This document shows, one piece after another, positions 8,981 through 18,563 of a DNA stretch of 64,000 nucleotides. Source of the DNA: Acidovorax radicis (GTDB lineage: Bacteria; Pseudomonadota; Gammaproteobacteria; Burkholderiales; Burkholderiaceae_C); NCBI RefSeq assembly GCF_020510705.1, contig NZ_CP075184.1:124001-188000 (forward strand), in the 5' to 3' direction. Position 1 is the stretch's first letter. Each line of letters starts with the position of its first letter. The notes beneath the pieces were generated by a model. That model did not search any database, was not told where the DNA came from, and was given only the letters and a program-made list of their open reading frames with translations. The position numbers were made by a program, and so were the translations under genes.

Positions 8981-9047
8981 TTTGCTATGTAATCAATAGC
9001 TGCTTGCGCTTATGGATAAAGCGCTGGAGGCCAAAAATGCCCAAATG
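8981..9047 (+). repeat. AT-rich dispersed repeat, copy B
   Basis: Reads AATCAATAGCTGCTTGCGCT, then TATGGATAAAGCGCTGGAGG, then CCAAAAATG. It is the clearest complete copy in this window and lies between two minus-strand genes. The inverted arms are GCGCTTAT and ATAAAGCGC. Confidence 0.75.
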
Positions 9048-9081
9048 TGGCCGCAACAGCCCCGAGCGCCGCTGTGCCGAC

Positions 9082-9516
9082 TCAGGCTTTTGCCGTCTTG
9101 CGCGGCGTTTTGGTGGCTGATTTCTTTTTGGCCGGACCCGACTTCTTGCCGCGCAGATGCAGCCCCCAGATGACCAGCAGGCACAGGTAGGCCACGGGGA
9201 TGCTGTACGCCGCAAAAGCCGCCAGCGACAGCGGCGGCGCGGTGATGGAGCGCGGGTTGGCCATCGTCTCCAGCAACTGGCGCGTGCCGGTGCCCAGCGT
9301 GGGCGTGGCGTGCTGGCTGCCCGAGCGGGCCATGAGGGCGCCCATGAAGGTGAAGAACTCCATCAGCAGCGCGCCGATCAGAAAACAGGCCAACAGGGCC
9401 ATCAGGTGCGCAAACGCCCGCCGGTTGCCCTTGGCCAGAAAAACAAGCGCCGACACCAGCCACAGTGCAGGCAACAACAGGGCCAGAACGGGCCAGGCGG
9501 ACAGGAGCATTTGCAT
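9082..9516 (-). CDS. Hypothetical membrane protein
   Basis: 144 residues from ATG 9516 (MQMLLSAWPVLALLLPA); other in-frame starts exist upstream and no clear ribosome site decides between them. Hydrophobic segments lie around residues 4-28, 36-60 and 93-118, suggesting three membrane spans. The C-terminus is a basic Lys/Ala/Thr tail (GKKSGPAKKKSATKTPRKT) that would lie in the cytoplasm and could bind nucleic acid or phospholipid. No family is recognised. Confidence 0.6.
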   Translation of the reverse strand: MQMLLSAWPVLALLLPALWLVSALVFLAKGNRRAFAHLMALLACFLIGALLMEFFTFMGALMARSGSQHATPTLGTGTRQLLETMANPRSITAPPLSLAAFAAYSIPVAYLCLLVIWGLHLRGKKSGPAKKKSATKTPRKTAKA

Positions 9517-9825
9517 CAGAGCGACGGGCCAGGGGCCCCACAAAAAAATCGACCACAGCGCGCATGCGCGCATTCCCGGCCACGGGGGTGCGCTGGCAGG
9601 GCGCAACCACGCTGCCCCGGTGCCACGCCCCCGCCGGGCCGTGGCGCGAAGTATAGGTACCTGCCACACACCTGGCACGTGCCTGCGGACGGGGACTTTT
9701 GGCGCGTGCGGTCCGCAGGCCATCTGCCCTGCACATTCCGCATGGCCCGTCGCGTGGCTTGCCATGTCAATTCGGAGACGGCGTGGCGTGGTCAACACCC
9801 CAGCGCGCTGGTACGCTGCGTCGCC
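9517..9825. other. Intergenic region, divergent promoters
   Basis: About 309 bp between the minus-strand membrane protein and the plus-strand acetoacetyl-CoA synthetase. It must hold both promoters. No convincing operator, hairpin or small gene was recognised. Confidence 0.4.
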
Positions 9826-11895
9826 ATGGAGACAAAACAAAACACCCTGCCTTTCATTCCCCAGATCCGCCTGTACCAGAACTGGCTGCGCGACACGCGT
9901 GGCCTGCAGTTCGACAGCTACGACGCCCTCTGGCGCTGGTCCACCACCGATCTCGACGCCTTTTGGCAAAGCATCTGGGACTACTTCAAGCTGGAGTCGC
10001 CCACCCCCCACACCGCCGTGCTGGCCAAAAACACCATGCCCGGCGCGTTGTGGTTCCCAGGCGCCCAGGTCAACTACGCACGCCAGGCGCTGCGCCATGT
10101 GGATGCCGCGCATGCCGCAGGCCTGCCCGCCATCATCAGCCGCAATGAAAAAGGCCACCACCGCGAACTGAGCTGGCCCGAGCTGCGGCGCCAGGTCGCG
10201 TCGCTGGCCCTGCACCTCAAGGCCCAGGGCATCCAGCCCGGCGACCGCGTGGCCGCCTACCTGCCCAATGTGCCTGAGGCCATGATCGCTTTCCTGGCCA
10301 CGGTGAGCATTGGCGGCGTGTGGAGCATCTGCGCGCCCGACATGGGCACCCACGCGGTGCTCGACCGCTTTCGCCAGATCGAGCCCAAGGTGCTGATCGG
10401 CGTGGACGGCGTGAGCTACGGCGGGCGCGACCACGACCGCCGCACCGTGCTGGCCGAACTGCGCGAGGCCCTGCCCAGCGTGCAGCACGCGGTGTTGCTG
10501 GGTAACCTGGATGCTTCTGTTTCGATAGCTGGTTGGGCAAGTTGGACAAGCGCTACAGCCCGAAATGATGCTGAAAACGCCGCCTTTGAGCCGATGTGGC
10601 TGCCGTTTGACCACCCGCTGTGGATCGTCTATTCGAGCGGCACCACAGGGTTGCCCAAGCCCATCGTGCACGGCCACGGCGGCACGGTGCTGGTGGCGCT
10701 GCAGCTCAAGGTGCTGCACAACGACATCGGCTGCAGCTACGAGCCCAACAGCTTTGGCGAGCGCTACCACTGGTACAGCTCCACCGGCTGGGTGATGTGG
10801 AACGCGCAGCTCAGCGGCCTGTTGTCGGGCACCACCTGCGTGATCTACGACGGCAACCCCGGCAGCAGCAAGGACCACCCGGACTGGGGCGTGCTGTGGC
10901 GCTTTGCGGCCGAGACGGGCGTGACCTTTTTCGGCGCGGGCGCGGCGTTTTTTGCCAACTGCATGAAGGCGGGCATCACGCTCAAGGACTATGGCGACCT
11001 GAGCCGCATCCGCGCGCTGGGCACCACGGGCTCGCCGCTATCGCCCGAGGTGCAGCAATGGGGCACGGCGCAGTTCGAGGCGCTGGGCACGCATGACATC
11101 TGGTGGAACAACATCTCCGGTGGCACCGACTTTTGCGGCGCCTTCATCGGCGGCCACCGCGAGATGCCCCAGGTGCCCGGCGAGATGCAATGCCGCATGC
11201 TGGGCGCGGCGGTGGAGTCCTGGAATGCCGAGGGCTTGCCAGTGATGAGCGAGGTGGGCGAGCTGGTCTGCGCGCAGCCCATTCCGTCTATGCCCCTGTA
11301 CCTGTGGGGCGACAAGGACGGATCACGCTACCTGTCGAGCTACTTCGACATGTACCCCGCAGGCCACGGCCGCCAGCCCGGCGGTGGCGACGGCCCCGCC
11401 AGCATGGGCGCGGTGTGGCGCCATGGCGACTGGCTCAAGATCGGCGCCAACGGCGGCTGCGTCATCTACGGCCGCTCTGATGCCACCATCAACCGCCACG
11501 GCCTGCGCATGGGTACGAGTGAGATCTACAGCGCGGTCGAATCATTGCCCGAGGTGCTCGACAGCCTGGTGGTGGACCTGGAATACCTGGGCCGCGAAAG
11601 CTACATGCCGCTGTTTGTGGTGCTGCGCCCTGGCCACGCGCTGGACGAGACACTGCGCGAGCGCATCAACGCGGCCATCCGCACGGCCCTGAGCCCACGC
11701 TTTGTGCCCGACGACATCTTTGCCGTGGCCGAGGTGCCGCGCACCTTGAGCGGCAAGAAGCAGGAGCTGCCGATCAAGAAACTGCTGCTGGGCCAGCCCA
11801 TCGAGAAGGTGGTGAACAAGGACGCGATGGCCAACCCGGGGTGCCTGGACTGGTATGTGGCGTTTGCAGCCGGTCGCCTGGCAGACGCCCGATAA
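9826..11895 (+). CDS. Acetoacetate-CoA ligase (acetoacetyl-CoA synthetase)
   Basis: 689 residues from METKQNTLPF, slightly longer than the usual 650-660. The adenylate-forming signature YSSGTTGLPKPIVHGHGG lies near residue 268, and the C-terminal LSGKKQELPIKKLLLG near residue 640 contains the catalytic, acetylatable lysine. WWNNISGGTDFCG and the N-terminal ACAS_N-like segment match acetoacetyl-CoA rather than acetyl-CoA synthetases. It converts acetoacetate, ATP and CoA to acetoacetyl-CoA, feeding beta-oxidation or polyhydroxyalkanoate metabolism. Residues about 229-250 (DASVSIAGWASWTSATARND) correspond to a dispersed DNA repeat lying in frame in the gene. Confidence 0.92.
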   Translation: METKQNTLPFIPQIRLYQNWLRDTRGLQFDSYDALWRWSTTDLDAFWQSIWDYFKLESPTPHTAVLAKNTMPGALWFPGAQVNYARQALRHVDAAHAAGLPAIISRNEKGHHRELSWPELRRQVASLALHLKAQGIQPGDRVAAYLPNVPEAMIAFLATVSIGGVWSICAPDMGTHAVLDRFRQIEPKVLIGVDGVSYGGRDHDRRTVLAELREALPSVQHAVLLGNLDASVSIAGWASWTSATARNDAENAAFEPMWLPFDHPLWIVYSSGTTGLPKPIVHGHGGTVLVALQLKVLHNDIGCSYEPNSFGERYHWYSSTGWVMWNAQLSGLLSGTTCVIYDGNPGSSKDHPDWGVLWRFAAETGVTFFGAGAAFFANCMKAGITLKDYGDLSRIRALGTTGSPLSPEVQQWGTAQFEALGTHDIWWNNISGGTDFCGAFIGGHREMPQVPGEMQCRMLGAAVESWNAEGLPVMSEVGELVCAQPIPSMPLYLWGDKDGSRYLSSYFDMYPAGHGRQPGGGDGPASMGAVWRHGDWLKIGANGGCVIYGRSDATINRHGLRMGTSEIYSAVESLPEVLDSLVVDLEYLGRESYMPLFVVLRPGHALDETLRERINAAIRTALSPRFVPDDIFAVAEVPRTLSGKKQELPIKKLLLGQPIEKVVNKDAMANPGCLDWYVAFAAGRLADAR
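10510..10572 (+). repeat. Dispersed repeat copy G, inside acetoacetyl-CoA synthetase gene
   Basis: TTCGATAGCTGGTTGGGCAA followed by GTTGGACAAGCGCTACAGCC and CGAAATGATG aligns with copy B (ATAGCTGCTTGCGCTTATGG, ATAAAGCGCTGGAGGCCAAA). It is AT-rich compared with flanking codons and encodes a Ser/Ala/Thr-rich insert. The match is diverged, so confidence is moderate. Confidence 0.55.
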
Positions 11896-11978
11896 CCTGC
11901 GGATCTATGCACTGAGCGGAGGGTGGCGGCCGCCACATCCAGCACTATGATGGTGTTGCCACCCAAGGTCCGCTGCAC

Positions 11979-14900
11979 ATGCACCTCGAAACGATTCCCG
12001 GCCCCGCTTCAGGCGCGGCCTCCGGCGTGGCTCATGCGGCCGACCTGGCCTTTGCCCTCCCGGGGCTGCAGTTTGCTGGCTGGACGGTGCTGGAGACCCT
12101 GCACCAGGGGCCAACGTCCCACGTGGTGCGCTGCGTGCACGCGGATGGCACGCGGGCGGTCATCAAGCTGCTGCGCCGCGAAATTCTGGGGCCCGTCGAT
12201 GTGGCGCGGCTGCGGCGTGAGTTTGAGCTTTCGCGCCGTGTCAGCCATCCGGGCATCGTGAGCGCCATCGCGCTGGACAGCCATGCAGGCGCTCTGTTCA
12301 TCGTATTGCCCGATGACGGCGCGATGGCCCTGGACGAGCGCCTGCGCCGCGCTGGCCCGCTGCCCGTGGCGCAGGTGATCGAGATCGCGCTGGCGGTGGT
12401 GGATGCGCTGGAGGCGCTGCACATCCACGGCATCCTGCACAAAGACATTGCACCCGCCAACATCGTCATGGAGCCCGAGCAAGGCCTGGTGCGGCTCATC
12501 GACTTCGGCATTGCCGCAGACACCGTCTTCGAGCGCGCGCTGGCCCTGGGCAGCCCCGATCCTGAGGGCACGCTCGCCAGCATGGCGCCCGAGCAGTCAG
12601 GTCGCCTGGCACGCGACGTGGACTACCGCTGCGATTTCTATGCCTTGGGCGCCACGCTGCAGGAACTGTTGACAGGTGAGCCGCCGTTCGGCCACATCAA
12701 CGACCCGCTACAGGCCGTGCATGCCCACCTGGCGCTCGCGCCGCATCCGGTGCTGGCCTTGTGCCCCGAGGCGCCCCCTGTGCTGGCGCGACTCATCGCA
12801 CGCCTGCTGGCCAAGGAGCCGGAGCACCGTTACCAGAGCCATCACGTGCTGCGTCGGGACCTGCGCGCCATCCGCGATGGTTTGCGCGACCCAGCGCTGC
12901 AGCAGCAGGTGGTGCTCGCCCAGGGTGATCTGTCGGAGCAATTTCGCCTGTCGGGCCGGCTCTATGGACGCAGCGACGAGGCGAGCCAGCTCCACCAGGC
13001 CTTTGAAGCCGCCGCTGGGGGGGCGTCGCGTCTGGTGGCCATTGGCGGCGTGTCGGGCATTGGCAAGACGGCGCTGGTGCAGGACGTGCAGCGCAGCTTG
13101 CTGGCGCATCGGGGGCAGATGGTGAGCGGCAAGTTCAACCCCCTGGGGCTGGGTGACCCCTGTGCAGCCTTCGTGCAGGCGCTCGCGCAGCGCATCGAAC
13201 AGGTCATGGCGCAGCCGCTGCCGCAGCGGTCCCTGTGGCGCGAGCGGATGACGGCCCTGCTGGGGCCCAACGCGGGCGTGGCACAAGCCGTGCTGCCTGC
13301 GCTGGTGGAGCTGCTGGGCGGCGTGGCCCCGGTGGACTCAGCGCCCGGCCCCGCCGAGAGCGAGAACCGCTTTGTGCGCACCATGCAGATGTGCTTTGCC
13401 GCGTTGGCCAGCGCCCAGGAGCCCGTGGTGGTGTTCATCGACGATCTGCAGTGGTCTGACCGCATTTCACGCCGGCTGCTGCGCGAACTGGTGCTGGACG
13501 AGGGCCTGCACCACCTGCTGTTCATCGTCGCCTATCGCTCCAACGAAGTGCCGCCCGACAGCCTGATCGCACGTGATCTGGCCGCGCTGCAGGCCGTGGG
13601 CGAACGCCGTGTGGCCCTGTCTGTGGGCCCTCTGGAGGTGCGCGACGTCGCCCAGTGGTTGAGTGACTCCTTGCAGCAGTCCGTGAGCGAAGTGCAGCCG
13701 CTTGCGGCAGCCTGTCACTCCAAAACCGGAGGCAACCCGTTCTTTCTGGGGCGCTTTTTGCTGGACCTGCATGCGCGCCAGCACATCTGGCTGGACCGTG
13801 CGGCACCGTGCTGGCGCTGGTCCATCGACCACATCCACCGCGAGAAGGTGGCCGAGAACGTGGCCGAGTTCATGCTGGGGCAACTGCGCAGCCTGCCCCA
13901 GGCCACGCGCCATGCGCTGGTGCGGGCCGCCTGCATGGGCAGCCGCTTCGAGTTGCGTGCGCTGGCCATGGCGTGCCGTCAGACACCGGCCCAGTTGCTG
14001 CAGGCCCTGCGCCCGGCGATGGTGGCTGGACTGGTGCTTCCACGCGATGCGCGCCATCAATGGATGGCGGTGCTCGATGAGAACGAAGGCCGGTCCATCC
14101 AGGCGGAATTTGTCTTTGCGCATGACCGTGTTCAGGAAGCGGCCTATGCCCTTGCGCCTGCGGACGAACGCCCCTTGCTGCATCTGGACATCGGTCGGAT
14201 GCTGCGTGATGCCGTGCCCGATGGCGCCGTGGTGGACTTTCCCATCGTCAACCATCTCAATGCGGGACGCGCCTGGATCGACAATGCCGCAGAACGCGCG
14301 CAGCTGGCATGCCTTAACGAGCAGGCGAGCCACCGGGCCGCGGAGGCCGCGTCATTCGATCTGGCTGCCGGGTACGCGTTACAGGCCGTGGAGCTGCGGG
14401 GCGAGGCCCAGTGGCAGACCGACGCGCCCGCCGCATTGGCCCTGCGGGTGCATGCTGCACGCATGGCGGCATTGCGTGGCGATGGCGCCACCACCGAGGC
14501 GCTGATCGACGCCGCTTTGCACCATGCCACAGGGCTGGGCCCGGTGGCGCAGGCGCGGCTGCTGGACGTGCGCATTGAGTCGTTCTATACATCGGGCCAG
14601 CTTCACAAGACGCTGGAGCTGGGCCTGTCGGTGCTGCGGCTGTTGGGCACCGAGCTGCCCCAGGCCGCGACCCCCGACGATGTGGGCCGGCTTATCGCCG
14701 GCCTGCGCGAAGAGATCGAAGCCCTGGGCCTGGAGGTGCTGGCCGAGCGTCCACCCATGACCGACGCTCCGTGTCTTCAGCAGATGGCCGTCATGGCCAA
14801 GATGACGGCCGCTGCCTACATCGCCCGCCCGGCGCTGCTGCCGCTTCTGACGCTGGTGCAGGTGCGCCTGATGGTGGCCCGCGGCCATGCGCCTGTGGCG

Positions 14901-17447
14901 CTCTCGGCTTATTCGGTGGCAGGGTTGATGGTGGCCGAGTTCCTGGGCGACTATGCCTTTGGATACCGGCTGGGCCGCATGACCATGGGACTGATCGAAC
15001 GCTACCACTGGCGCGCGGTGTACGCGCATGCCGGCTTTTCGTTCAACGCCTTCCTGCGCCACTGGATCGAGGGCATCAACCAGGGCCTGCCAGGCTTGCT
15101 GGCGGTGCACCACAGTGGCCTGGAAACCGGCAACCTGCGCCACGCGGGCCTGGGCTTGTATGTGCATGGTTACCACTGCCTGCTCGGCGGCATGCCGCTG
15201 GCCGACCTGCAAGAACGCCTGGATGGCGACGCCATCACGCTGCAGCGCATTCGGCAGCCCGTGGCGCTCGATTACCTGAACGCCCTGCGCGCGGTGGTGC
15301 GGGCGCTGCGGCAGGACCATTGGGGCGCAGAGCCCCTCGAACAGGGGATTTTTTCTGCAGCATCGCTGGAGCGCACCTACAACGCGCGCGTGGACCAGAC
15401 CGGCGCGATGTTCCTGCATGCCTGGCGCTGCCTGTTGGCGGCGCTGGCCGGGCGATCAGCCCAGGCGCTGGCGTCGGGCCTGAAGGCGCAACCCTTGTTC
15501 GCTGCCGGCCGGGGCATGGTGATGGTGCCTTTTTGTGTGTTCTTTACCGCGGTGGCGGCCCTGGACGAGGCCGACGCGGGTCGCCTGCCGATCGACCAGG
15601 CGCAGCGGCATGGCGAGCAGGGCAGCGAGCGGTTGGACCGCTGGGCCCGCACCTGTGCGGACGTGCAACCGCTGGCCCATCTGCTGCACGCCCGCCGGGC
15701 GACGGATGCCGGTGTGGCCGATGCGGCGTTCGGGGCGGCCCACGCCGCAGCCTTGGCCACGGGCAACCTGTTCCTGCAAGGCTTGGTGCACTGGCACCAG
15801 GCGCGGGCCTGGTACCAGCGCGGTGACACGCCCGCCGCTTCGAACGCAGTGGCCGAGGCCCGGGCCCTTTTTCTGCGTTGGGGTGGCAGCGCCTTGGCAG
15901 GTGGGCTGGGCATGCTGGCGCAGCCGCCCAAGCCCTCGGCCTTGGGGCCTGTGGTTCCAACGGCGCACCACGGTGCGCCTGCCACGGCGGGCGCGCAGGC
16001 GCTCGACATGGCCACCCTGATGGCCACGGTGCAGGCCGTGACGGCCGAGATCGCGTTGGATGCGTTGCTGGCACGCATGCTGGAAGTGCTGCGGCAAAAC
16101 GCCGGTGCAGGCCGCGCCGCCATCGTGTTGCGTGGCCCGCAGGGGGAGTGGCTGCTGCATGCCGACGGAGCGCAGCTGCACAGTCCGCCCCTGGCGCTTG
16201 AGGCCGCCGCCAACCGCCTGCCGCTTGAGGTGCTGCGCACGGTGCTGAACAAGGGCGAAGCGGTGGTGATCGACGACGTGTGCGCCAGCGATGCATGGCT
16301 GCGTGCCGCGTACTTCAGCGCGCGGACCACGCGCTCGGTGCTGTGTATGCCGTTTGCGCGCATGGGGCAGGTGGTCGGTGCGCTGTACCTTGACAACAAT
16401 GCCATGGCTGGGGCGTTCTCGCGCGAGCGCATCCGGTTTCTGGAGCTGCTGCTGGGCAGCGTGGTCAATGCCATCGACAACGCGCGCCTGTATGCCGAGT
16501 TGCGTGGTCTGGCCGACACGCTGGAGCAGCGCGTGGCCGAGCGCACGAGCGCGCTGGCCGCGAGCGAGTCGCGTTTGTTGTCCATCCTGCGCAATGCGCC
16601 CGTGCCCATGACGGTGACGCGCCTGTCCAGCAACACCTTTGTGTACGTCAACGACCGCGCGGCGCTTGAATCGGGCATGGGCGCGCAGACCTTGCTGGGC
16701 ACACACCCCAACGTCATCTATGCAGACCCGACCGAACGCGAGCGGCTGCGCGAGCAGTTCTTGCGCGACGGTGTGGTGCGCGACCACGAAACCAGCCTGG
16801 TGGTGGCCGGCGGGCGTACGCTGTGGGTGCTGATCTCCATGGTGCCCATCGAATACGACGGCGAGCCCTGCACGCTCACCACCGTGGTGGACATCACCGA
16901 GCGCAAGACCATGGAGGACGCGCTGCGCAAGGCGGCCACTACCGATGTGCTCACCGGCATCGCCAACCGGCGCCATTTCATGGACCGCACCGAGGCCGAG
17001 CTTGCGCGCGCCCGGCGCCATGGGCGGCCGCTGGCGCTGGCCATGTTCGACATTGATCATTTCAAACGCGTCAACGACCAATATGGCCATGCGGTGGGTG
17101 ACGAGGTGCTGCGCGCCGTGGCCCGGGTTTGTGTGGAAGCGATGCGCCAGCACGACATGGTGGGGCGCGTGGGGGGCGAAGAGTTTGCCCTGCTGATGCC
17201 CGATACCGGCATGCACAGCGCCGTGGCGCTGCTGGAGCGGCTTCGGATCAGCCTGCGGTCGCTGCGCGTACCTTTGCCGGCCGAAAGCGGCGCCGAGGAA
17301 GTGGGCATCACCGCAAGCTTTGGCGTGAGCGCGCTGCAGCCCGCCGACACGCTAGACGCTCTGTTAGCCCGGGCCGATGACGCCCTGTATGCGGCCAAAC
17401 GCCAGGGACGGGACCAGGTGCAGGTGGCGTCACCACCGCGCGCATGA
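11979..17447 (+). CDS. Ser/Thr kinase-ATPase-GAF-PAS-GGDEF signalling protein
   Basis: 1822 residues starting at ATG 11979. Domains in order: protein kinase (about 30-300; VIK lysine, catalytic loop HKDIAPANIV, IDFGIA, MAPEQSG; the Gly-rich loop is degenerate), AAA-type ATPase (from about 320; Walker A GVSGIGKT near 358, Walker B VVVFIDDLQW near 484), a long helical TPR-like region to about 1330, GAF (about 1343-1510), a coiled-coil linker, PAS (about 1530-1645) and GGDEF (about 1650-1815). The GGEEF active site is intact near 1731 and RQHD five residues before it is the product-inhibition I-site. The family (kinase/AAA/GAF) usually ends in a histidine kinase; here the output is predicted cyclic di-GMP synthesis. 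It appears cytoplasmic, with no membrane segment seen. Confidence 0.9.
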   Translation: MHLETIPGPASGAASGVAHAADLAFALPGLQFAGWTVLETLHQGPTSHVVRCVHADGTRAVIKLLRREILGPVDVARLRREFELSRRVSHPGIVSAIALDSHAGALFIVLPDDGAMALDERLRRAGPLPVAQVIEIALAVVDALEALHIHGILHKDIAPANIVMEPEQGLVRLIDFGIAADTVFERALALGSPDPEGTLASMAPEQSGRLARDVDYRCDFYALGATLQELLTGEPPFGHINDPLQAVHAHLALAPHPVLALCPEAPPVLARLIARLLAKEPEHRYQSHHVLRRDLRAIRDGLRDPALQQQVVLAQGDLSEQFRLSGRLYGRSDEASQLHQAFEAAAGGASRLVAIGGVSGIGKTALVQDVQRSLLAHRGQMVSGKFNPLGLGDPCAAFVQALAQRIEQVMAQPLPQRSLWRERMTALLGPNAGVAQAVLPALVELLGGVAPVDSAPGPAESENRFVRTMQMCFAALASAQEPVVVFIDDLQWSDRISRRLLRELVLDEGLHHLLFIVAYRSNEVPPDSLIARDLAALQAVGERRVALSVGPLEVRDVAQWLSDSLQQSVSEVQPLAAACHSKTGGNPFFLGRFLLDLHARQHIWLDRAAPCWRWSIDHIHREKVAENVAEFMLGQLRSLPQATRHALVRAACMGSRFELRALAMACRQTPAQLLQALRPAMVAGLVLPRDARHQWMAVLDENEGRSIQAEFVFAHDRVQEAAYALAPADERPLLHLDIGRMLRDAVPDGAVVDFPIVNHLNAGRAWIDNAAERAQLACLNEQASHRAAEAASFDLAAGYALQAVELRGEAQWQTDAPAALALRVHAARMAALRGDGATTEALIDAALHHATGLGPVAQARLLDVRIESFYTSGQLHKTLELGLSVLRLLGTELPQAATPDDVGRLIAGLREEIEALGLEVLAERPPMTDAPCLQQMAVMAKMTAAAYIARPALLPLLTLVQVRLMVARGHAPVALSAYSVAGLMVAEFLGDYAFGYRLGRMTMGLIERYHWRAVYAHAGFSFNAFLRHWIEGINQGLPGLLAVHHSGLETGNLRHAGLGLYVHGYHCLLGGMPLADLQERLDGDAITLQRIRQPVALDYLNALRAVVRALRQDHWGAEPLEQGIFSAASLERTYNARVDQTGAMFLHAWRCLLAALAGRSAQALASGLKAQPLFAAGRGMVMVPFCVFFTAVAALDEADAGRLPIDQAQRHGEQGSERLDRWARTCADVQPLAHLLHARRATDAGVADAAFGAAHAAALATGNLFLQGLVHWHQARAWYQRGDTPAASNAVAEARALFLRWGGSALAGGLGMLAQPPKPSALGPVVPTAHHGAPATAGAQALDMATLMATVQAVTAEIALDALLARMLEVLRQNAGAGRAAIVLRGPQGEWLLHADGAQLHSPPLALEAAANRLPLEVLRTVLNKGEAVVIDDVCASDAWLRAAYFSARTTRSVLCMPFARMGQVVGALYLDNNAMAGAFSRERIRFLELLLGSVVNAIDNARLYAELRGLADTLEQRVAERTSALAASESRLLSILRNAPVPMTVTRLSSNTFVYVNDRAALESGMGAQTLLGTHPNVIYADPTERERLREQFLRDGVVRDHETSLVVAGGRTLWVLISMVPIEYDGEPCTLTTVVDITERKTMEDALRKAATTDVLTGIANRRHFMDRTEAELARARRHGRPLALAMFDIDHFKRVNDQYGHAVGDEVLRAVARVCVEAMRQHDMVGRVGGEEFALLMPDTGMHSAVALLERLRISLRSLRVPLPAESGAEEVGITASFGVSALQPADTLDALLARADDALYAAKRQGRDQVQVASPPRA

Positions 17448-17502
17448 AGGGTGAAAGACTGAACGGCGGGGAGGGGGCTGTTGTTGCGCGTGGCTCGGTC
17501 GT

Positions 17503-18435
17503 TCAGCCGGCCGCAGGCGCATCGGCTGGCGGCGCCAGGCCAGGCGCCGTGGAAAAACGCAGGGCGTGTTCGGTGAAACGTTCCACCAGCCTGCTGGCAT
17601 TGCCCTGCAGCCGGGCCAGCGCAATGCCCACATGAAAGCCCGGCGGGTTGTCGGTCAGTGTCAGGCATTTCACGCCGCGCGGCACCACCTGCCGCGCCAC
17701 GCCCGCCACCAGGCCCACACCCAGGCCCGAGGCCACCAGGCTCATGATGGTCTGCACCTGCATGGCCTCTTGGGCCACATGCGGCGTAAAGCCTGAGAGC
17801 TGGCAGCGCATCAGTGCCAGGGCCGAAAGGCTGGGCACCTTGTCTTGCGGGTACATGATGAAAGGCTCGTGTGCCGCGTCGGACAACGCGATGGCCTCGT
17901 GCGCCGCAAGCGGGCTGTGTTCCGAGACGGCGAGCACGAAGTCGTCGCGGTCCATGGGCAGCAGCTCGAACGGTGCCGGGTGCAACACCGGGTAGCGCAC
18001 AAAACCCACGTCAAAGCGGCGCGAGACCAGGCCATCCAGGATCTCGGACGAGGTGGCCTCGGTCAGGTCGAGCTCAATTTTGGGAAAACGCTCGCGCAGC
18101 GAGGGGATCAGCTCGGGCAGCAGTGCATATGTCGCCGAGCCGATGATGCCCATGCGCAGCAGCCCGCCCTGGCCCTGGCGCGCATCCATCACGGCCTGGC
18201 GGCATTGCTCGGCGTGGAACAGGGCGAGCCGCGCATCGGCCAGCATGGCCTCGCCCACGGGTGTGAGGAACACGCCCGTGGAGCGGCGCGTGAACAGCGT
18301 GTCTCCGAGTTCTTCTTCGAGTTTGCGGATGGACACCGACAGCGGCGGCTGCGCCATGTGCAGCAGCTCGGCCGCGCGGTGGAAGTTGCCCGTTTCCGCG
18401 AGCGTGACGAATTGGCGCAGTTGGCGCAGGTTCAT
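17503..18435 (-). CDS. LysR-family transcriptional regulator
   Basis: 310 residues. The N-terminal winged helix is clear: MNLRQLRQFVTLAETGNFHR then AAELLHMAQPPLSVSIRKLE, with the LysR effector-binding domain from about residue 90. It is transcribed divergently from the Bug/CoA-transferase operon that starts at 18564, the usual arrangement for a LysR regulator controlling its neighbours with an acid or CoA-ester inducer. The gap of 128 bp holds an inverted repeat CTAGTC-N5-GACTAG. Confidence 0.9.
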   Translation of the reverse strand: MNLRQLRQFVTLAETGNFHRAAELLHMAQPPLSVSIRKLEEELGDTLFTRRSTGVFLTPVGEAMLADARLALFHAEQCRQAVMDARQGQGGLLRMGIIGSATYALLPELIPSLRERFPKIELDLTEATSSEILDGLVSRRFDVGFVRYPVLHPAPFELLPMDRDDFVLAVSEHSPLAAHEAIALSDAAHEPFIMYPQDKVPSLSALALMRCQLSGFTPHVAQEAMQVQTIMSLVASGLGVGLVAGVARQVVPRGVKCLTLTDNPPGFHVGIALARLQGNASRLVERFTEHALRFSTAPGLAPPADAPAAG

Positions 18436-18483
18436 GTGATATCCAAATGGTATTGGCTTTTCAATTCTTAATATTAGACGGCA

Positions 18484-18500
18484 CTAGTCCTGGTGACTAG
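18484..18500. promoter_or_regulatory. Candidate LysR operator
   Basis: CTAGTCCTGGTGACTAG is an interrupted palindrome (6-bp arms, 5-nt spacer), extended by GCA/TGC at the flanks with one bulge. It lies in the divergent region between the LysR gene and the Bug operon. The role is inferred from position only. Confidence 0.4.
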
Positions 18501-18563
18501 AGTGCAAGCCAGAGCCCTCCGAAGGGCCAACAAACCTGCCAACGATTCACGGAGACAAACCCC

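Noticed and set aside
15456..17216. 586-codon minus-strand open frame
   Set aside because: Antisense to the GAF-PAS-GGDEF part of the kinase protein, where the sense strand has intact motifs.
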